From: Saccharicrinis sp. UBA6048
GTDB taxonomy: Bacteria > Bacteroidota > Bacteroidia > Bacteroidales > Marinilabiliaceae
NCBI GenBank assembly: GCA_002429115.1
Contig: DIYS01000120.1
Coordinates: 1 to 31,497, forward strand
Reading direction: 5' to 3'
DNA length: 31,497 nt
Of this stretch, positions 7,120-14,892 are shown piece after piece. Positions within the stretch are counted from its first letter, which is position 1; each line of letters starts with the position of its first letter. The translations under genes were made by a program, and so were the position numbers. The notes beneath the pieces were generated by a model. It saw only the letters and a list, made by a program, of their open reading frames with translations. It had not been told where the DNA came from and searched no databases.

Positions 7120-9747
7120 ATGCGCATATTACTTATAATTTGCAGCCTCATTCTGTCTGCAATCACAACTTATGCACAAAACAAATATGTTGTTGGATCA
7201 CCAATTTGTCCAACGCCAATAAGTTATAAAACATCACAGGGTAACCATATTACCTTATACCCCGGAGGAGACAATGTATTTCGCTATGCACTTACCAAAG
7301 ACGGATTGCCTTGCGTTAAAAAAGGCGACAAATACTATTATTCCGATTATGAGCAAAGTAATCAGAAGTCAACATCCATTGAAGTTGGAGAAGCTATTTC
7401 AGAGCGAAAGCAAAAACAGTTGATTAATAATTTCAATGCGGCTCATACTGCCTGGCAGAACTTATCAAATTCGCTTAAGGCCATTCATTTAGCCCCTTCT
7501 GTAAAATCAACCGGTGAGATTAATATATTGCTTATCCTGGTTGAATTTTCGAATAAAACACATACGACGGTAAAGGCCGATATAGAAACATTGTTTAGTC
7601 AGCCTGGTACAGCAGAAAGAGCTGGCTTCAAAGAGTTCTTTACAAAGGCATCACATGGAAAACTGGATGTCACTGTTGATGTGGCAGGCTGGTACAATTG
7701 CGATGAACCCTATGCCAACTTTTCTGAATCAAAAGGCATGTACCTAACCGGCAACCTTGTTCGCAAAGCTGTTGATGCAGCCGAACAGGATGGCATTGAT
7801 TTCTCCAAATACGATAATAATGGCGATGGTAAAGCCGATGCCATAATTGTTATGCATGCCGGATTGGGTGCTGATCATCGTGGCGAAGAGCAATACATAT
7901 GGCCACACTCATGGAATCTGTCCGGCACTGTTGATAAAGCGGTTACTTATGATGGTGTTAAAGTAGATCACTATGTAATTGCCTGCGAAAGGCGGGTGTA
8001 TAATGGCACAAATAAAATGGCTGGTATTGGCACCTTCGCTCATGAATTTGGGCACGCCTTAGGCTTACCAGATATGTATGATGGTACTGGCAAATCAAAC
8101 GGATTGGGTCACTGGGCAATGATGTCGGCTGGCTCGTGGCTCGATAATGGCTACCATCCGTCCAACTTCTGTGCCTGGTCGCGCTACGATCTGGGATGGG
8201 ACGAAGCGACCACAATTAACTATGATGACATCGGCTCTTATACCCTTACATCCATGAATGAAGATGCTAACCAGCTTATTCGTATCAATTCAAAAAGCGA
8301 CGATCAGTATTTTCTAATCGAAAACCGGAGAGCCGAAGGAAATGATGTAAAACAGCCATCTTCAGGTTTGGCCATTTATCAGATATCAAAAAAGAAACTG
8401 GCCTTGCAGCGTCAAATTAATGACAATCGGGACTATCCGGCGATACGATTGTTAGAGGCAGATTTTAATACGAACAGAGGCTTGTATGCCGCTAAAGACC
8501 GAGGCGTAGCTGCTGACTTATTTAATGGATTGGATAATTCTATTGTACTTGGTGCGGAGTCAACGCCATCGACCCAATTATTTGGCGGAGGTTCGTCAGG
8601 GGTGGAACTATCTCAGCTGATCGTTAATGAAGACAATAGCTTTACGTTTAATGTAGATGGCTCAAAGCCAATGCTTTATTGGTCAAGTACCACATTGGAT
8701 GAGTCGCCATTAAACGACGGCTCAATTAATAAATCAATCACTGTTGATCTTGAAGGAGATGAGTTTAAGTTATTGGATAGTCAATTGTCAGATGATGCTC
8801 TTGAAATAAGTAATTTGCCGGAAGGATTATCCATGGAAGTAATTACATTGAATAATAAATCTTTGGAGCTCGTCATTAATGGACATGCTTTGTTGCACGA
8901 AGCAGATGACAATACGAATATTTCAATACAGTTTAGCGATGCGGCATTCACAAACCTTGAGAGTTCGACGATTGGCAATTCAACCACCACATTGGAAATA
9001 GATTTTCTCGATAGTGAGGCAGGCATTCGCTTATTTGTTGAGGATTTTGAGAGTGTAACACCGCCTGCTTTGCCAGATGGTTGGGAGGCCCCAATGGGTA
9101 ACAAGGGAAGTGCCACACATTGGGAAACAGTGATTGGATCAAACCATACCGAGGATGGTTCTAACGGGATTCAGTTTTATAATAAAAACACGGGTAACGA
9201 ATCCTTTTGGTTAATATCGTCAGCTATTGATCTTAAAGATTATGAGCAGGTATCCTTATCGATGTGGCAAAAATACGACCTAAAAGGTGACGCGAAAAAT
9301 AAAGTAGCAGTATCGACCGATAAAGAAAACTGGACCACTATTTACGATGGTCATCCGCAATACAGCGATGTTTGGGAAGAGGCCACTGCAGTGATACCAA
9401 AAGAATTCAAAGGGAAAACGATCTACCTGGGCTTTTGTATTTACGAAGAACAAGCCTGGGGATGGTTTTGGGACGACATTAGCCTGGTGGTTGATGATTT
9501 CAATGCGATCCATGATGTGCCAGCCGATAATGACGTATCTGTTTATTACGATGATGTATTGCAGACACTAAAGATCAATGCCATGGTTGAAATATCAGGA
9601 ATAAGTATCTACAATATGGCTGGTCAGGAAGTGTTAAAAACAGAAGGAACTGCGGTATTGCCACTTCAGCATCTGCGAAAAGGCATGTACGTAGTGCATG
9701 TAAGATTAGAAGACGGCTCAAAAAACATATTCAAGTTTATAAAATAA
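7120..9747 (+). CDS. Secreted M6-family zinc metalloprotease with T9SS sorting domain
   Basis: A secreted protease of the M6 (immune inhibitor A-like) family. The 875 residues start with a signal peptide ending TYAQ at about residue 20. The catalytic domain spans roughly 130-420: the zinc motif HEFGHALGLPD has His308, Glu309, His312 and Asp318, and the preceding DNNGDGKADAIIVMHAG stretch is the usual family landmark and probably binds calcium. A beta-sandwich of MAM/cleaved-adhesin type lies at about 640-795 (FVEDFES to WGWFWDDISLVVDDF). The last 75 or so residues form a T9SS type A sorting domain (ISIYNMAGQEVLK, then LRKGMYVVHV, ending KNIFKFIK), so the protein should cross the outer membrane by the type IX system and be anchored or released. 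It stands alone, 94 bases after the LysO pair, and is followed by its own terminator. Substrates are unknown. Confidence 0.93.
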   Translation: MRILLIICSLILSAITTYAQNKYVVGSPICPTPISYKTSQGNHITLYPGGDNVFRYALTKDGLPCVKKGDKYYYSDYEQSNQKSTSIEVGEAISERKQKQLINNFNAAHTAWQNLSNSLKAIHLAPSVKSTGEINILLILVEFSNKTHTTVKADIETLFSQPGTAERAGFKEFFTKASHGKLDVTVDVAGWYNCDEPYANFSESKGMYLTGNLVRKAVDAAEQDGIDFSKYDNNGDGKADAIIVMHAGLGADHRGEEQYIWPHSWNLSGTVDKAVTYDGVKVDHYVIACERRVYNGTNKMAGIGTFAHEFGHALGLPDMYDGTGKSNGLGHWAMMSAGSWLDNGYHPSNFCAWSRYDLGWDEATTINYDDIGSYTLTSMNEDANQLIRINSKSDDQYFLIENRRAEGNDVKQPSSGLAIYQISKKKLALQRQINDNRDYPAIRLLEADFNTNRGLYAAKDRGVAADLFNGLDNSIVLGAESTPSTQLFGGGSSGVELSQLIVNEDNSFTFNVDGSKPMLYWSSTTLDESPLNDGSINKSITVDLEGDEFKLLDSQLSDDALEISNLPEGLSMEVITLNNKSLELVINGHALLHEADDNTNISIQFSDAAFTNLESSTIGNSTTTLEIDFLDSEAGIRLFVEDFESVTPPALPDGWEAPMGNKGSATHWETVIGSNHTEDGSNGIQFYNKNTGNESFWLISSAIDLKDYEQVSLSMWQKYDLKGDAKNKVAVSTDKENWTTIYDGHPQYSDVWEEATAVIPKEFKGKTIYLGFCIYEEQAWGWFWDDISLVVDDFNAIHDVPADNDVSVYYDDVLQTLKINAMVEISGISIYNMAGQEVLKTEGTAVLPLQHLRKGMYVVHVRLEDGSKNIFKFIK

Positions 9748-9784
9748 AGTTGCCTGCAAAGTTTCGAGAAAAGGTGAATTAAAG

Positions 9785-9824
9785 AAGATCATTGATGCAA
9801 GAATTGCTATTGGTGATCTTTTTT
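9785..9824 (+). terminator. Intrinsic terminator after the M6 protease
   Basis: A hairpin with outer stem AAGATCA (9785-9791) / TGATCTT (9814-9820) and inner stem GCAA (9797-9800) / TTGC (9804-9807), joined by wobble pairs, followed directly by a run of T. It lies 37 bases after the protease stop codon. Confidence 0.72.
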
Positions 9825-9827
9825 AGT

Positions 9828-10332
9828 TCTGCATGATTTATACTTTGACATTATTGCATCTTGGCCTCCTAAAAAAAGAGATTGATTTAGAAATTGTTGC
9901 TTAGAGAGACCGGGAAGCTGAGAACTTGTTCGAAGATCACCCGGCCGAACTTAGTAACGATAAATAGATCTATTAATTTTTTAGGCAGCCTTGACTTTTT
10001 TGTTTCGTTTTTGCGTCAAGGCAAAAATGAAAAGCCTGTCCGGCTAAAGGACTAAGTAATGGAAGTTTGCCTTCTGTAATCATTTAAACCCTTTTTAGTA
10101 TTACTTAAAGAGATCATTATTCCCAATCAGTTAAGCTATGGTTTAAGCTAAGTTCATTCTTCTTTAATAATCCTGAAAAACAATTATTACACCCCAATTA
10201 AATAAGGTTTTTATGAACGGCTAAAAATCAAGTATATATGCACGGTTTTCATAGACTAAAGAATTCGTATTTAGGTGACATTGTGCTCGAATTGTAATAA
10301 TTTAGTTTTATTCTAAATTAATATCGTGTACT
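9828..10332. repeat. Non-coding stretch with inverted repeats
   Basis: About 500 bases with no convincing gene on either strand. Two inverted repeats are visible: CCGGG (9910-9914) / CCCGG (9940-9944), and a perfect GCCTTGAC (9988-9995) / GTCAAGGC (10015-10022) around a T-rich loop. A short string, CTTGGCCTCC followed by A-rich sequence, also occurs near 25097-25110 in another intergenic gap. This looks like decayed interspersed repeat material, but that rests on form alone. From about 10080 to 10332 the DNA is AT-rich and I see nothing specific; the promoter of the next gene presumably lies there but was not recognised. Confidence 0.4.
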
Positions 10333-11733
10333 ATGAATGACCTGAATAATGGAAAGGAAAGAATTTGTATTGTTGGTGCCGGACTCGTAGGTTCGCTTTT
10401 GTCAATTGTTTTAGGCCAGAGGGGCTATCAGGTTGACCTGATTGAGAAACGTTGTGATATGCGTAAGGAAGATATTCCTGGTGGGCGAACCATCGCCATG
10501 TCATTATCTCAAAGAGGGTTTAAAGCGCTTGAAATAGTAGGCCTAAAGGACTATATAAAGCAGCATACTGTCCCAAAAACATCACGTATGGTTCACCTTA
10601 AAGATGGTTCCGTTCAGGTACAGGATTATGGTCGAAACGGGCAGGCCATTCATACAATCAATCGAAAGTTTATTAATTCGGCACTGTTGGATAAGGCAGA
10701 AGCTACCGGAAATGTAACGACGCTTTTTGATTCGCATTGTGTGCAATTTGATTTGGATAAGCTGGAAGTGGAGATCTTGAATAAGCAAACAGGTAAATGC
10801 CATTTCAGAACTTATGACCGTATTATTGGTGCCGATGGAGTATTTTCTAAAGTAGCTAATGAAATGGCCAAACAAGAGGGTGCTAACTTTGAGCGGTTTT
10901 CACCTGAATATGGTTATAAAGAGTTGGTTATTCCTACTGATTCTGAAAATAATTGGAAGCTAAATAACAACGTCGTACACGTTTGGCCTCAGGGGCATTT
11001 TAATTTAGTGGCTTTACCAAACACGAATAAAACATTTACCTGTACTTTGTTTTTGAAATTAAATGGTGAGATATCGCTTAATACACTCAATGATCATAAG
11101 CTGATTGCTAACTTTTTTAACAAGCATTTCCCGGATGTTTCAAACCTTATACCCGATTATTGCGAGCAGTTTATGGAAAACCCGGTGTCTAAGATTTATT
11201 CTTTAAAATGTTCGCCGTGGCACTATCGAAACAAGGTATTATTGATTGGGGATGCTTGTCATGCGATAGCACCATTCTTTGCAATGGGGATGAATGTTGG
11301 GTTTGAAGATTGCTCTGTATTCGATGGACTGATGTCGAAGTTTGATGAAGATCTGGATGTTGTTTTTGAAACGTTTTCAAGAACCAGGAAGGTGGATACC
11401 GATGCAATTGCCGATATGTCACTTTATAATTTCACATCGCTTGGTAACAGTGATAACAGCAACTATCATGTAAAATGGCAAATTAACCGGATGCTATGGA
11501 ATAAGCTTAACGACGACTGGATGCCGCTCTATCCGATGATTGCCTTTTCAGATATTCCGTTGGCAGAAGTTCGGCGAAGAAGCGTTCTGCAAGCCTATAT
11601 TGTTGATAAAATAATTAAAGAAGAGCACACTATTGAAATGACAGACAAGTGGATGGATTATATCTACGCAAAATATATTCGATCGGAGATCAATGGTAAG
11701 CAAGCGTTAAGTAAAGATGTATTGGAGGCGTAG
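10333..11733 (+). CDS. kmo: Kynurenine 3-monooxygenase-like FAD enzyme
   Basis: A flavoprotein hydroxylase of 466 residues, closest in pattern to kynurenine 3-monooxygenase, which uses NADPH and O2 to turn L-kynurenine into 3-hydroxykynurenine on the tryptophan-to-NAD route. Visible features are the FAD-binding GAGLVG at 15-20, the GGRTIAMSLSQRGFKAL stretch near 50-66 (KMO: GRSIN-ALS-RG), the SRMVH and QDYG positions that correspond to the substrate Arg and Tyr regions of KMO, and the second FAD motif LIGDACHAIAPFF with Gly306-Asp307 followed by GMNVGFEDC. The usual FGQGMN reads FAMGMN here. Length fits KMO. No other kynurenine-pathway gene is in the window; the gene stands alone between two long non-coding stretches. 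A related hydroxylase with another substrate is the main alternative. Confidence 0.82.
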   Translation: MNDLNNGKERICIVGAGLVGSLLSIVLGQRGYQVDLIEKRCDMRKEDIPGGRTIAMSLSQRGFKALEIVGLKDYIKQHTVPKTSRMVHLKDGSVQVQDYGRNGQAIHTINRKFINSALLDKAEATGNVTTLFDSHCVQFDLDKLEVEILNKQTGKCHFRTYDRIIGADGVFSKVANEMAKQEGANFERFSPEYGYKELVIPTDSENNWKLNNNVVHVWPQGHFNLVALPNTNKTFTCTLFLKLNGEISLNTLNDHKLIANFFNKHFPDVSNLIPDYCEQFMENPVSKIYSLKCSPWHYRNKVLLIGDACHAIAPFFAMGMNVGFEDCSVFDGLMSKFDEDLDVVFETFSRTRKVDTDAIADMSLYNFTSLGNSDNSNYHVKWQINRMLWNKLNDDWMPLYPMIAFSDIPLAEVRRRSVLQAYIVDKIIKEEHTIEMTDKWMDYIYAKYIRSEINGKQALSKDVLEA

Positions 11734-12453
11734 TTATGTCGATATCTATTAGTATTATAAACTTTTATTCTGTTGAAAGGTATTGATGGAACAATATAAA
11801 GACTGCCAATAGTATTTAAATATTATTGTCTTTCTTTTGCATTGCGCCAAAGAAACAAAGCGCTAGTCTCATTTAAGCTTCCTCTCGCCCTATGGATTAA
11901 TAAATTTCACAAGCAAAGTAGGTCAAGTCCCTTTGCTGTTCAATTAAATTAATCATTATTCACGCTATCGCCGGCTCGTCCCGAATTCTATCGGGATGAC
12001 AGGCTTACGCACTTTCAAAACGATGTTTTGAGTGGGGAAATGAGATTTTTAATGGTCGAAGTTGGTTCTGGCATTAGCAATGATATTGGGGTACCCACTG
12101 CATGAAATGAAGGATAAAAAGATTTGGAGCCGAAGATGCAATTCCTTAAAATCTTTTCCGGAATGAATGCGAAGTGGGTCAATGAATGCATAAGCCAGCG
12201 GGGTTTTTCCTTAGTTTTTGACCTGTAGCAAAAAGTAAGTCGCCGAAGGCATGGATGAAGTATGGTATTTGTTTAAATCGTATTAAACTCGATACAACTA
12301 TGCTTATAATTGAAGTTTTCTCTAGGGAAAAATCAGTTGATCCAAATTATCAATTTCATAACAAAGTATAAACTCTTTGACATTCACTTTGTTGATTTAT
12401 TGTATTGCTTGCAAAATACATGGTAGATCAATATATGTATAATCGCTTTTTCT
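11734..12453. repeat. Non-coding, hairpin-rich intergenic region
   Basis: This gap between kmo and tsaC shows no believable gene. It contains three successive inverted repeats: TCCCGA (11979-11984) / TCGGGA (11991-11996); an imperfect CTCAAAA-type hairpin at 12011-12033; and an imperfect palindrome of about 130 nt at 12068-12198. The last nests, from outside in, CTGGC/GCCAG, GCAT/ATGC, ATTG/CAAT, ACCCACT (12093-12099) / AGTGGGT (12173-12179), GCAT/ATGC and AAAAGATTT (12117-12125) / AAATCTTTT (12149-12157). It is followed by GGGGTTTTT. The arrangement suits a palindromic repeat element or a structured transcript; no coding capacity or transposase remnant was recognised. The last 200 bases are AT-rich upstream DNA of tsaC. 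Confidence 0.55.
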
Positions 12454-12461
12454 TATTTTTG
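12454..12461 (+). promoter_or_regulatory. Candidate -7 promoter element of tsaC
   Basis: TATTTTTG fits the Bacteroidota -7 consensus TAnnTTTG and ends 17 bases before the tsaC start. No clear TTG (-33) lies at the proper spacing, so support is partial. Confidence 0.45.
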
Positions 12462-12478
12462 CGCAAAAACTAAAAAGG

Positions 12479-13042
12479 ATGCACGACGATTTAAAACAAG
12501 CGCTCGAAGTATTACGAAATGGAGGTATAATCCTTTACCCAACCGATACGATTTGGGGAATTGGCTGTGATGCCACAAATGCCGATGCGGTAAAAAGAAT
12601 TTACGAATTAAAGCAACGGGCCGACTCAAAGAGCATGTTGGTGTTGTTAGACAATACGGCTAAACTGGGTGGCTATGTGAATGATATCCCAGAGGTAGCT
12701 TACGATATGGCTGAACTGACTACAAAGCCGCTAACAATCATTTATGACGATGCTAAAAACCTTGCAGCAAATTTGTTAGCTGAAGACGGCAGTGTAGGCA
12801 TTCGAATTACAGATGAGCAATTTTCAAAAGAGTTATGTGCACGATTTAAAAAGCCGGTGGTGAGTACTTCGGCCAATATAAGTGGTGAACCTTCGCCTAA
12901 ACATTTTGGAGATGTAAGCGAGGCCGTTAAAAGTGGCGTGGATTACATTGTTAATTTTCGCCAGGAGGAAACTGATAATCCGGCACCATCGAGCATTATA
13001 AAACTGGCAAAAGATGGTCAGGTAACCATTATCAGAGAATAG
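12479..13042 (+). CDS. tsaC: L-threonylcarbamoyladenylate synthase (TsaC/YwlC type)
   Basis: Makes threonylcarbamoyl-AMP from threonine, bicarbonate and ATP, the first step of the universal t6A37 modification of ANN-decoding tRNAs. The 187 residues form a single YrdC domain: YPTDTIWGIGCDA near residues 20-32, the KQRADSKSMLVLL stretch (KxR...K-P/S-L type) at about 46-58, and the C-terminal STSANISGEPSP near 128-139, all hallmarks of the family. Length matches the short TsaC form, not Sua5 with its extra domain. The chosen ATG follows an A-rich stretch with AAAAAGG and a TAnnTTTG element 17 bases before it. The thioesterase gene begins 33 bases after the stop and is probably co-transcribed. 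Confidence 0.95.
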   Translation: MHDDLKQALEVLRNGGIILYPTDTIWGIGCDATNADAVKRIYELKQRADSKSMLVLLDNTAKLGGYVNDIPEVAYDMAELTTKPLTIIYDDAKNLAANLLAEDGSVGIRITDEQFSKELCARFKKPVVSTSANISGEPSPKHFGDVSEAVKSGVDYIVNFRQEETDNPAPSSIIKLAKDGQVTIIRE

Positions 13043-13075
13043 ACCAGTAAAGACCTTTAGCTAATATATACACTT

Positions 13076-13495
13076 ATGCAGGAAGCAAAATTTAATCATA
13101 GTTCATCCATTCAAATTCGATTTAATGATGTGGATGGATTGGGACATGTGAATAATACAACCATACAGGAGTACTTCGATCTGGGACGAATGTATTATAT
13201 AAATGAGGTATTGGGCAAGAAAATTTTCAAAGGCGATGAAACGCTTATTGTTGTTAACATCAATACCGATTTTATGACACCAGTATACTTGAAAGATACG
13301 CTGGAAGTGAAAACGAGAATCGTCGGTCTTGGAACAAAAAGCCTGAAAATGGAGCAACAGGTGGTTTGCAAAAACTCTGAAACGGTGAAAGCCAGTTGTA
13401 AGTCGGTGATGGTTGGATTTAACAAATCCACAGAAGAAGGCCTCGAGCTTCTTAGCGAATGGAGAGATGCGATTTCAAAATTTGAGGGAATTTAG
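13076..13495 (+). CDS. Acyl-CoA thioesterase, hotdog fold (4HBT family)
   Basis: A 139-residue single-domain hotdog protein expected to hydrolyse acyl-CoA thioesters in the cytoplasm. The N-terminal QIRFNDVDGLGHVNNTTIQEYFDLGR stretch (residues about 12-37) contains the Asp and the GHVNN turn typical of the 4-hydroxybenzoyl-CoA thioesterase/YbgC group, followed by the long central helix; the later strands (TLIVVNINTDFMTPVY and LEVKTRIVGLGTKSLKMEQQV) complete the fold. Length is standard. It lies 33 bases downstream of tsaC without a terminator between them, so it is probably read from the tsaC promoter. The substrate cannot be inferred, and such small thioesterases often have broad or unknown physiological roles. 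Confidence 0.88.
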   Translation: MQEAKFNHSSSIQIRFNDVDGLGHVNNTTIQEYFDLGRMYYINEVLGKKIFKGDETLIVVNINTDFMTPVYLKDTLEVKTRIVGLGTKSLKMEQQVVCKNSETVKASCKSVMVGFNKSTEEGLELLSEWRDAISKFEGI

Positions 13496-13515
13496 TTCTG
13501 GATGATTTAAGAGTG

Positions 13516-13591
13516 AAGTATCAAGATCAGTAGCTTGTTTCGTAGGTCAAGTGAATCATCTTGATACTTGAATCTTGAATCCTGATACTTT
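13516..13591. repeat. Inverted and direct short repeats between convergent genes
   Basis: AAGTATCAAGAT (13516-13527) is matched by its perfect reverse complement ATCTTGATACTT (13558-13569), and a close third copy, ATCCTGATACTTT, follows at 13579-13591, with CTTGAAT repeated between. The array sits between the stops of the + strand thioesterase and the - strand rimM gene. It could form a long-loop hairpin serving as terminator for either side, or be simple-sequence drift. Confidence 0.5.
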
Positions 13592-13632
13592 GTTCATTAA
13601 TTAACCATTCACCACTACTAATTAATCATTTA

Positions 13633-14160
13633 TCACTCTTCACTTTCAATCAACCCCTCAGGTAAATCAAAAATTACCAACTGCTGTTCGTCATCAATGC
13701 CGGCAATAAATTGCTCCACGATGGGTATTAATAGTTCCTCACCTTCATTATCAATTTCAAAAAGTGGATTTTTAGATATATTCTGAACGGCAACGATTTT
13801 ACCTATGGTACCATGACCAATGGCCTGACATTCGTAGCCAATTAATTGGAAGGCAGAAAATGGCACATTCTGATCATCGTCCTGCTCTGTTTTCTTTACG
13901 TAGACTGGCGCATCCATCACCTTTAATGCAGCTTTGTCCGTTGTTAATTGCTCCAGTTTGACCAGGATGTCAGTATGCTTCTTTTCACGTGCTTCTTCCA
14001 GGTAGAAAGGCACCAGGCCGCCGTCTAAATCTAAAAACAGGAAGTCCGTATCAACATCTTCAATGCTAAACTCATCGAATAAACGAACAACAATCTCTCC
14101 GGCAATACCATGTGTTTTTGCAACAATACCTATCTGCGAGCAAGTGTGCTTTTCAATCAT
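13633..14160 (-). CDS. rimM: Ribosome maturation factor RimM
   Basis: An assembly factor for the 30S subunit that binds S19 and helps mature the 16S rRNA head. From the chosen start (MIEKHTCSQIG) it has 175 residues: an N-terminal RimM domain with IGIVAKTHGIAGEIVVRLF at about 9-27 and a C-terminal PRC-barrel-like half with the LIGYECQA, GKIVAVQNISKNPLFEI and LLIPIVEQFIAGID stretches typical of the family. A longer reading from 14202 is rejected: a TAnnTTTG element (TACATTTG) lies inside that extension, only 16 bases before the ATG at 14160, and the added residues do not look like RimM. The usual neighbours rpsP, trmD and rplS are not adjacent; rpsP is about 11 kb away. An AhpD-like gene ends 112 bases upstream behind its own terminator. 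Confidence 0.93.
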   Translation of the reverse strand: MIEKHTCSQIGIVAKTHGIAGEIVVRLFDEFSIEDVDTDFLFLDLDGGLVPFYLEEAREKKHTDILVKLEQLTTDKAALKVMDAPVYVKKTEQDDDQNVPFSAFQLIGYECQAIGHGTIGKIVAVQNISKNPLFEIDNEGEELLIPIVEQFIAGIDDEQQLVIFDLPEGLIESEE

Positions 14161-14176
14161 CGGAATAATTTTGCTG

Positions 14177-14184
14177 CAAATGTA
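14177..14184 (-). promoter_or_regulatory. Candidate -7 promoter element of rimM
   Basis: On the - strand this reads TACATTTG, an exact match to TAnnTTTG, 16 bases before the preferred rimM ATG. A TTG is present upstream but only 15 bases away, shorter than the usual 19 or so. It helps to exclude the upstream start at 14202. Confidence 0.5.
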
Positions 14185-14227
14185 TGAAAAAGCTGGCAGC
14201 AATTTGTTAATCGGTAAAAATGAGAGA

Positions 14228-14255
14228 AAGGCGTTGCTAGTATAAACAACGCCTT
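14228..14255 (-). terminator. Intrinsic terminator of the AhpD-like gene
   Basis: A perfect nine-base-pair stem, AAGGCGTTG (14228-14236) / CAACGCCTT (14247-14255), with a ten-base loop. On the - strand it is followed by TCTCTCATTTTTA, so it fits the gene ending at 14272 and insulates rimM. Confidence 0.75.
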
Positions 14256-14271
14256 CCGTAATTAGATTGTA

Positions 14272-14805
14272 TTACAATTCGGCAGCCAATGGAAAATCAA
14301 TTTCAAATCCAGTGAGGTTATGAATATAATTACTGATTATTTTATCGCCAACTACAAATACCACATCGATTAGTGAAGACTCATCATAGCCTGCCGCAAA
14401 GAATGCCTCTTTACTTTCTGTGCTGGCATTTCCCTTGTTCTCAACTATTGACTGTGTAAATTTTACCAGTGCATTCAGTTTGTTATCAAACGAAGCTGAA
14501 CCTTTTCTGATTTCCAGAATTTGATCCTCGCTAAAACCGTTCATTTTACCCAATACAGTATGAGCTGATTGACAATAGTGACATCCATTTATTTGGCTTG
14601 TTACTATATTAATAACTTCTCTTTCTTTAGCTTTTAATGTTGATTTTCTACCCTGCATGGCTAAGTAATCAGCTAATGCGGTTTCATTTTTTGCGAAGTA
14701 GGCATATAAATTAGGAACGAAACCTAAGCCCTTTTCAAGTTTATCAAATATTGCCTGATTACTTTCAGATACTTCTCCTCTTGTGGGAACTGCAAATTTT
14801 GTCAT
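14272..14805 (-). CDS. Carboxymuconolactone decarboxylase/AhpD-family protein
   Basis: A 177-residue helical protein of the AhpD-like (peroxidase-related, CMD) family. The redox centre CHYCQSAH is complete, with Cys75, Cys78 and His82, which in AhpD form the disulfide that reduces a partner peroxiredoxin. The preceding LKAKEREVINIVTSQINGC stretch is the standard lead into this motif. Length fits the single-repeat, AhpD-like subgroup. The gene is directed the same way as the AraC-type regulator 87 bases upstream, and such pairs are common in Bacteroidota, so it is probably that regulator's target. Its own hairpin terminator lies just downstream. A role in peroxide or alkyl-hydroperoxide defence is likely by family, but the actual substrate is unknown. 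Confidence 0.88.
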   Translation of the reverse strand: MTKFAVPTRGEVSESNQAIFDKLEKGLGFVPNLYAYFAKNETALADYLAMQGRKSTLKAKEREVINIVTSQINGCHYCQSAHTVLGKMNGFSEDQILEIRKGSASFDNKLNALVKFTQSIVENKGNASTESKEAFFAAGYDESSLIDVVFVVGDKIISNYIHNLTGFEIDFPLAAEL

Positions 14806-14892
14806 GTCATATTGTTTTAATTGTTATTGTTTCATATTGACATTACAAAAGTGCAGCTAATTACAGGGTGTTTGTTAGGTTGTTTTTCCTGA

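Noticed and set aside
14161..14202. Longer rimM reading starting at 14202
   Set aside because: An exact -7 promoter element lies inside the extension and the extra residues are not RimM-like; the start at 14160 is preferred.
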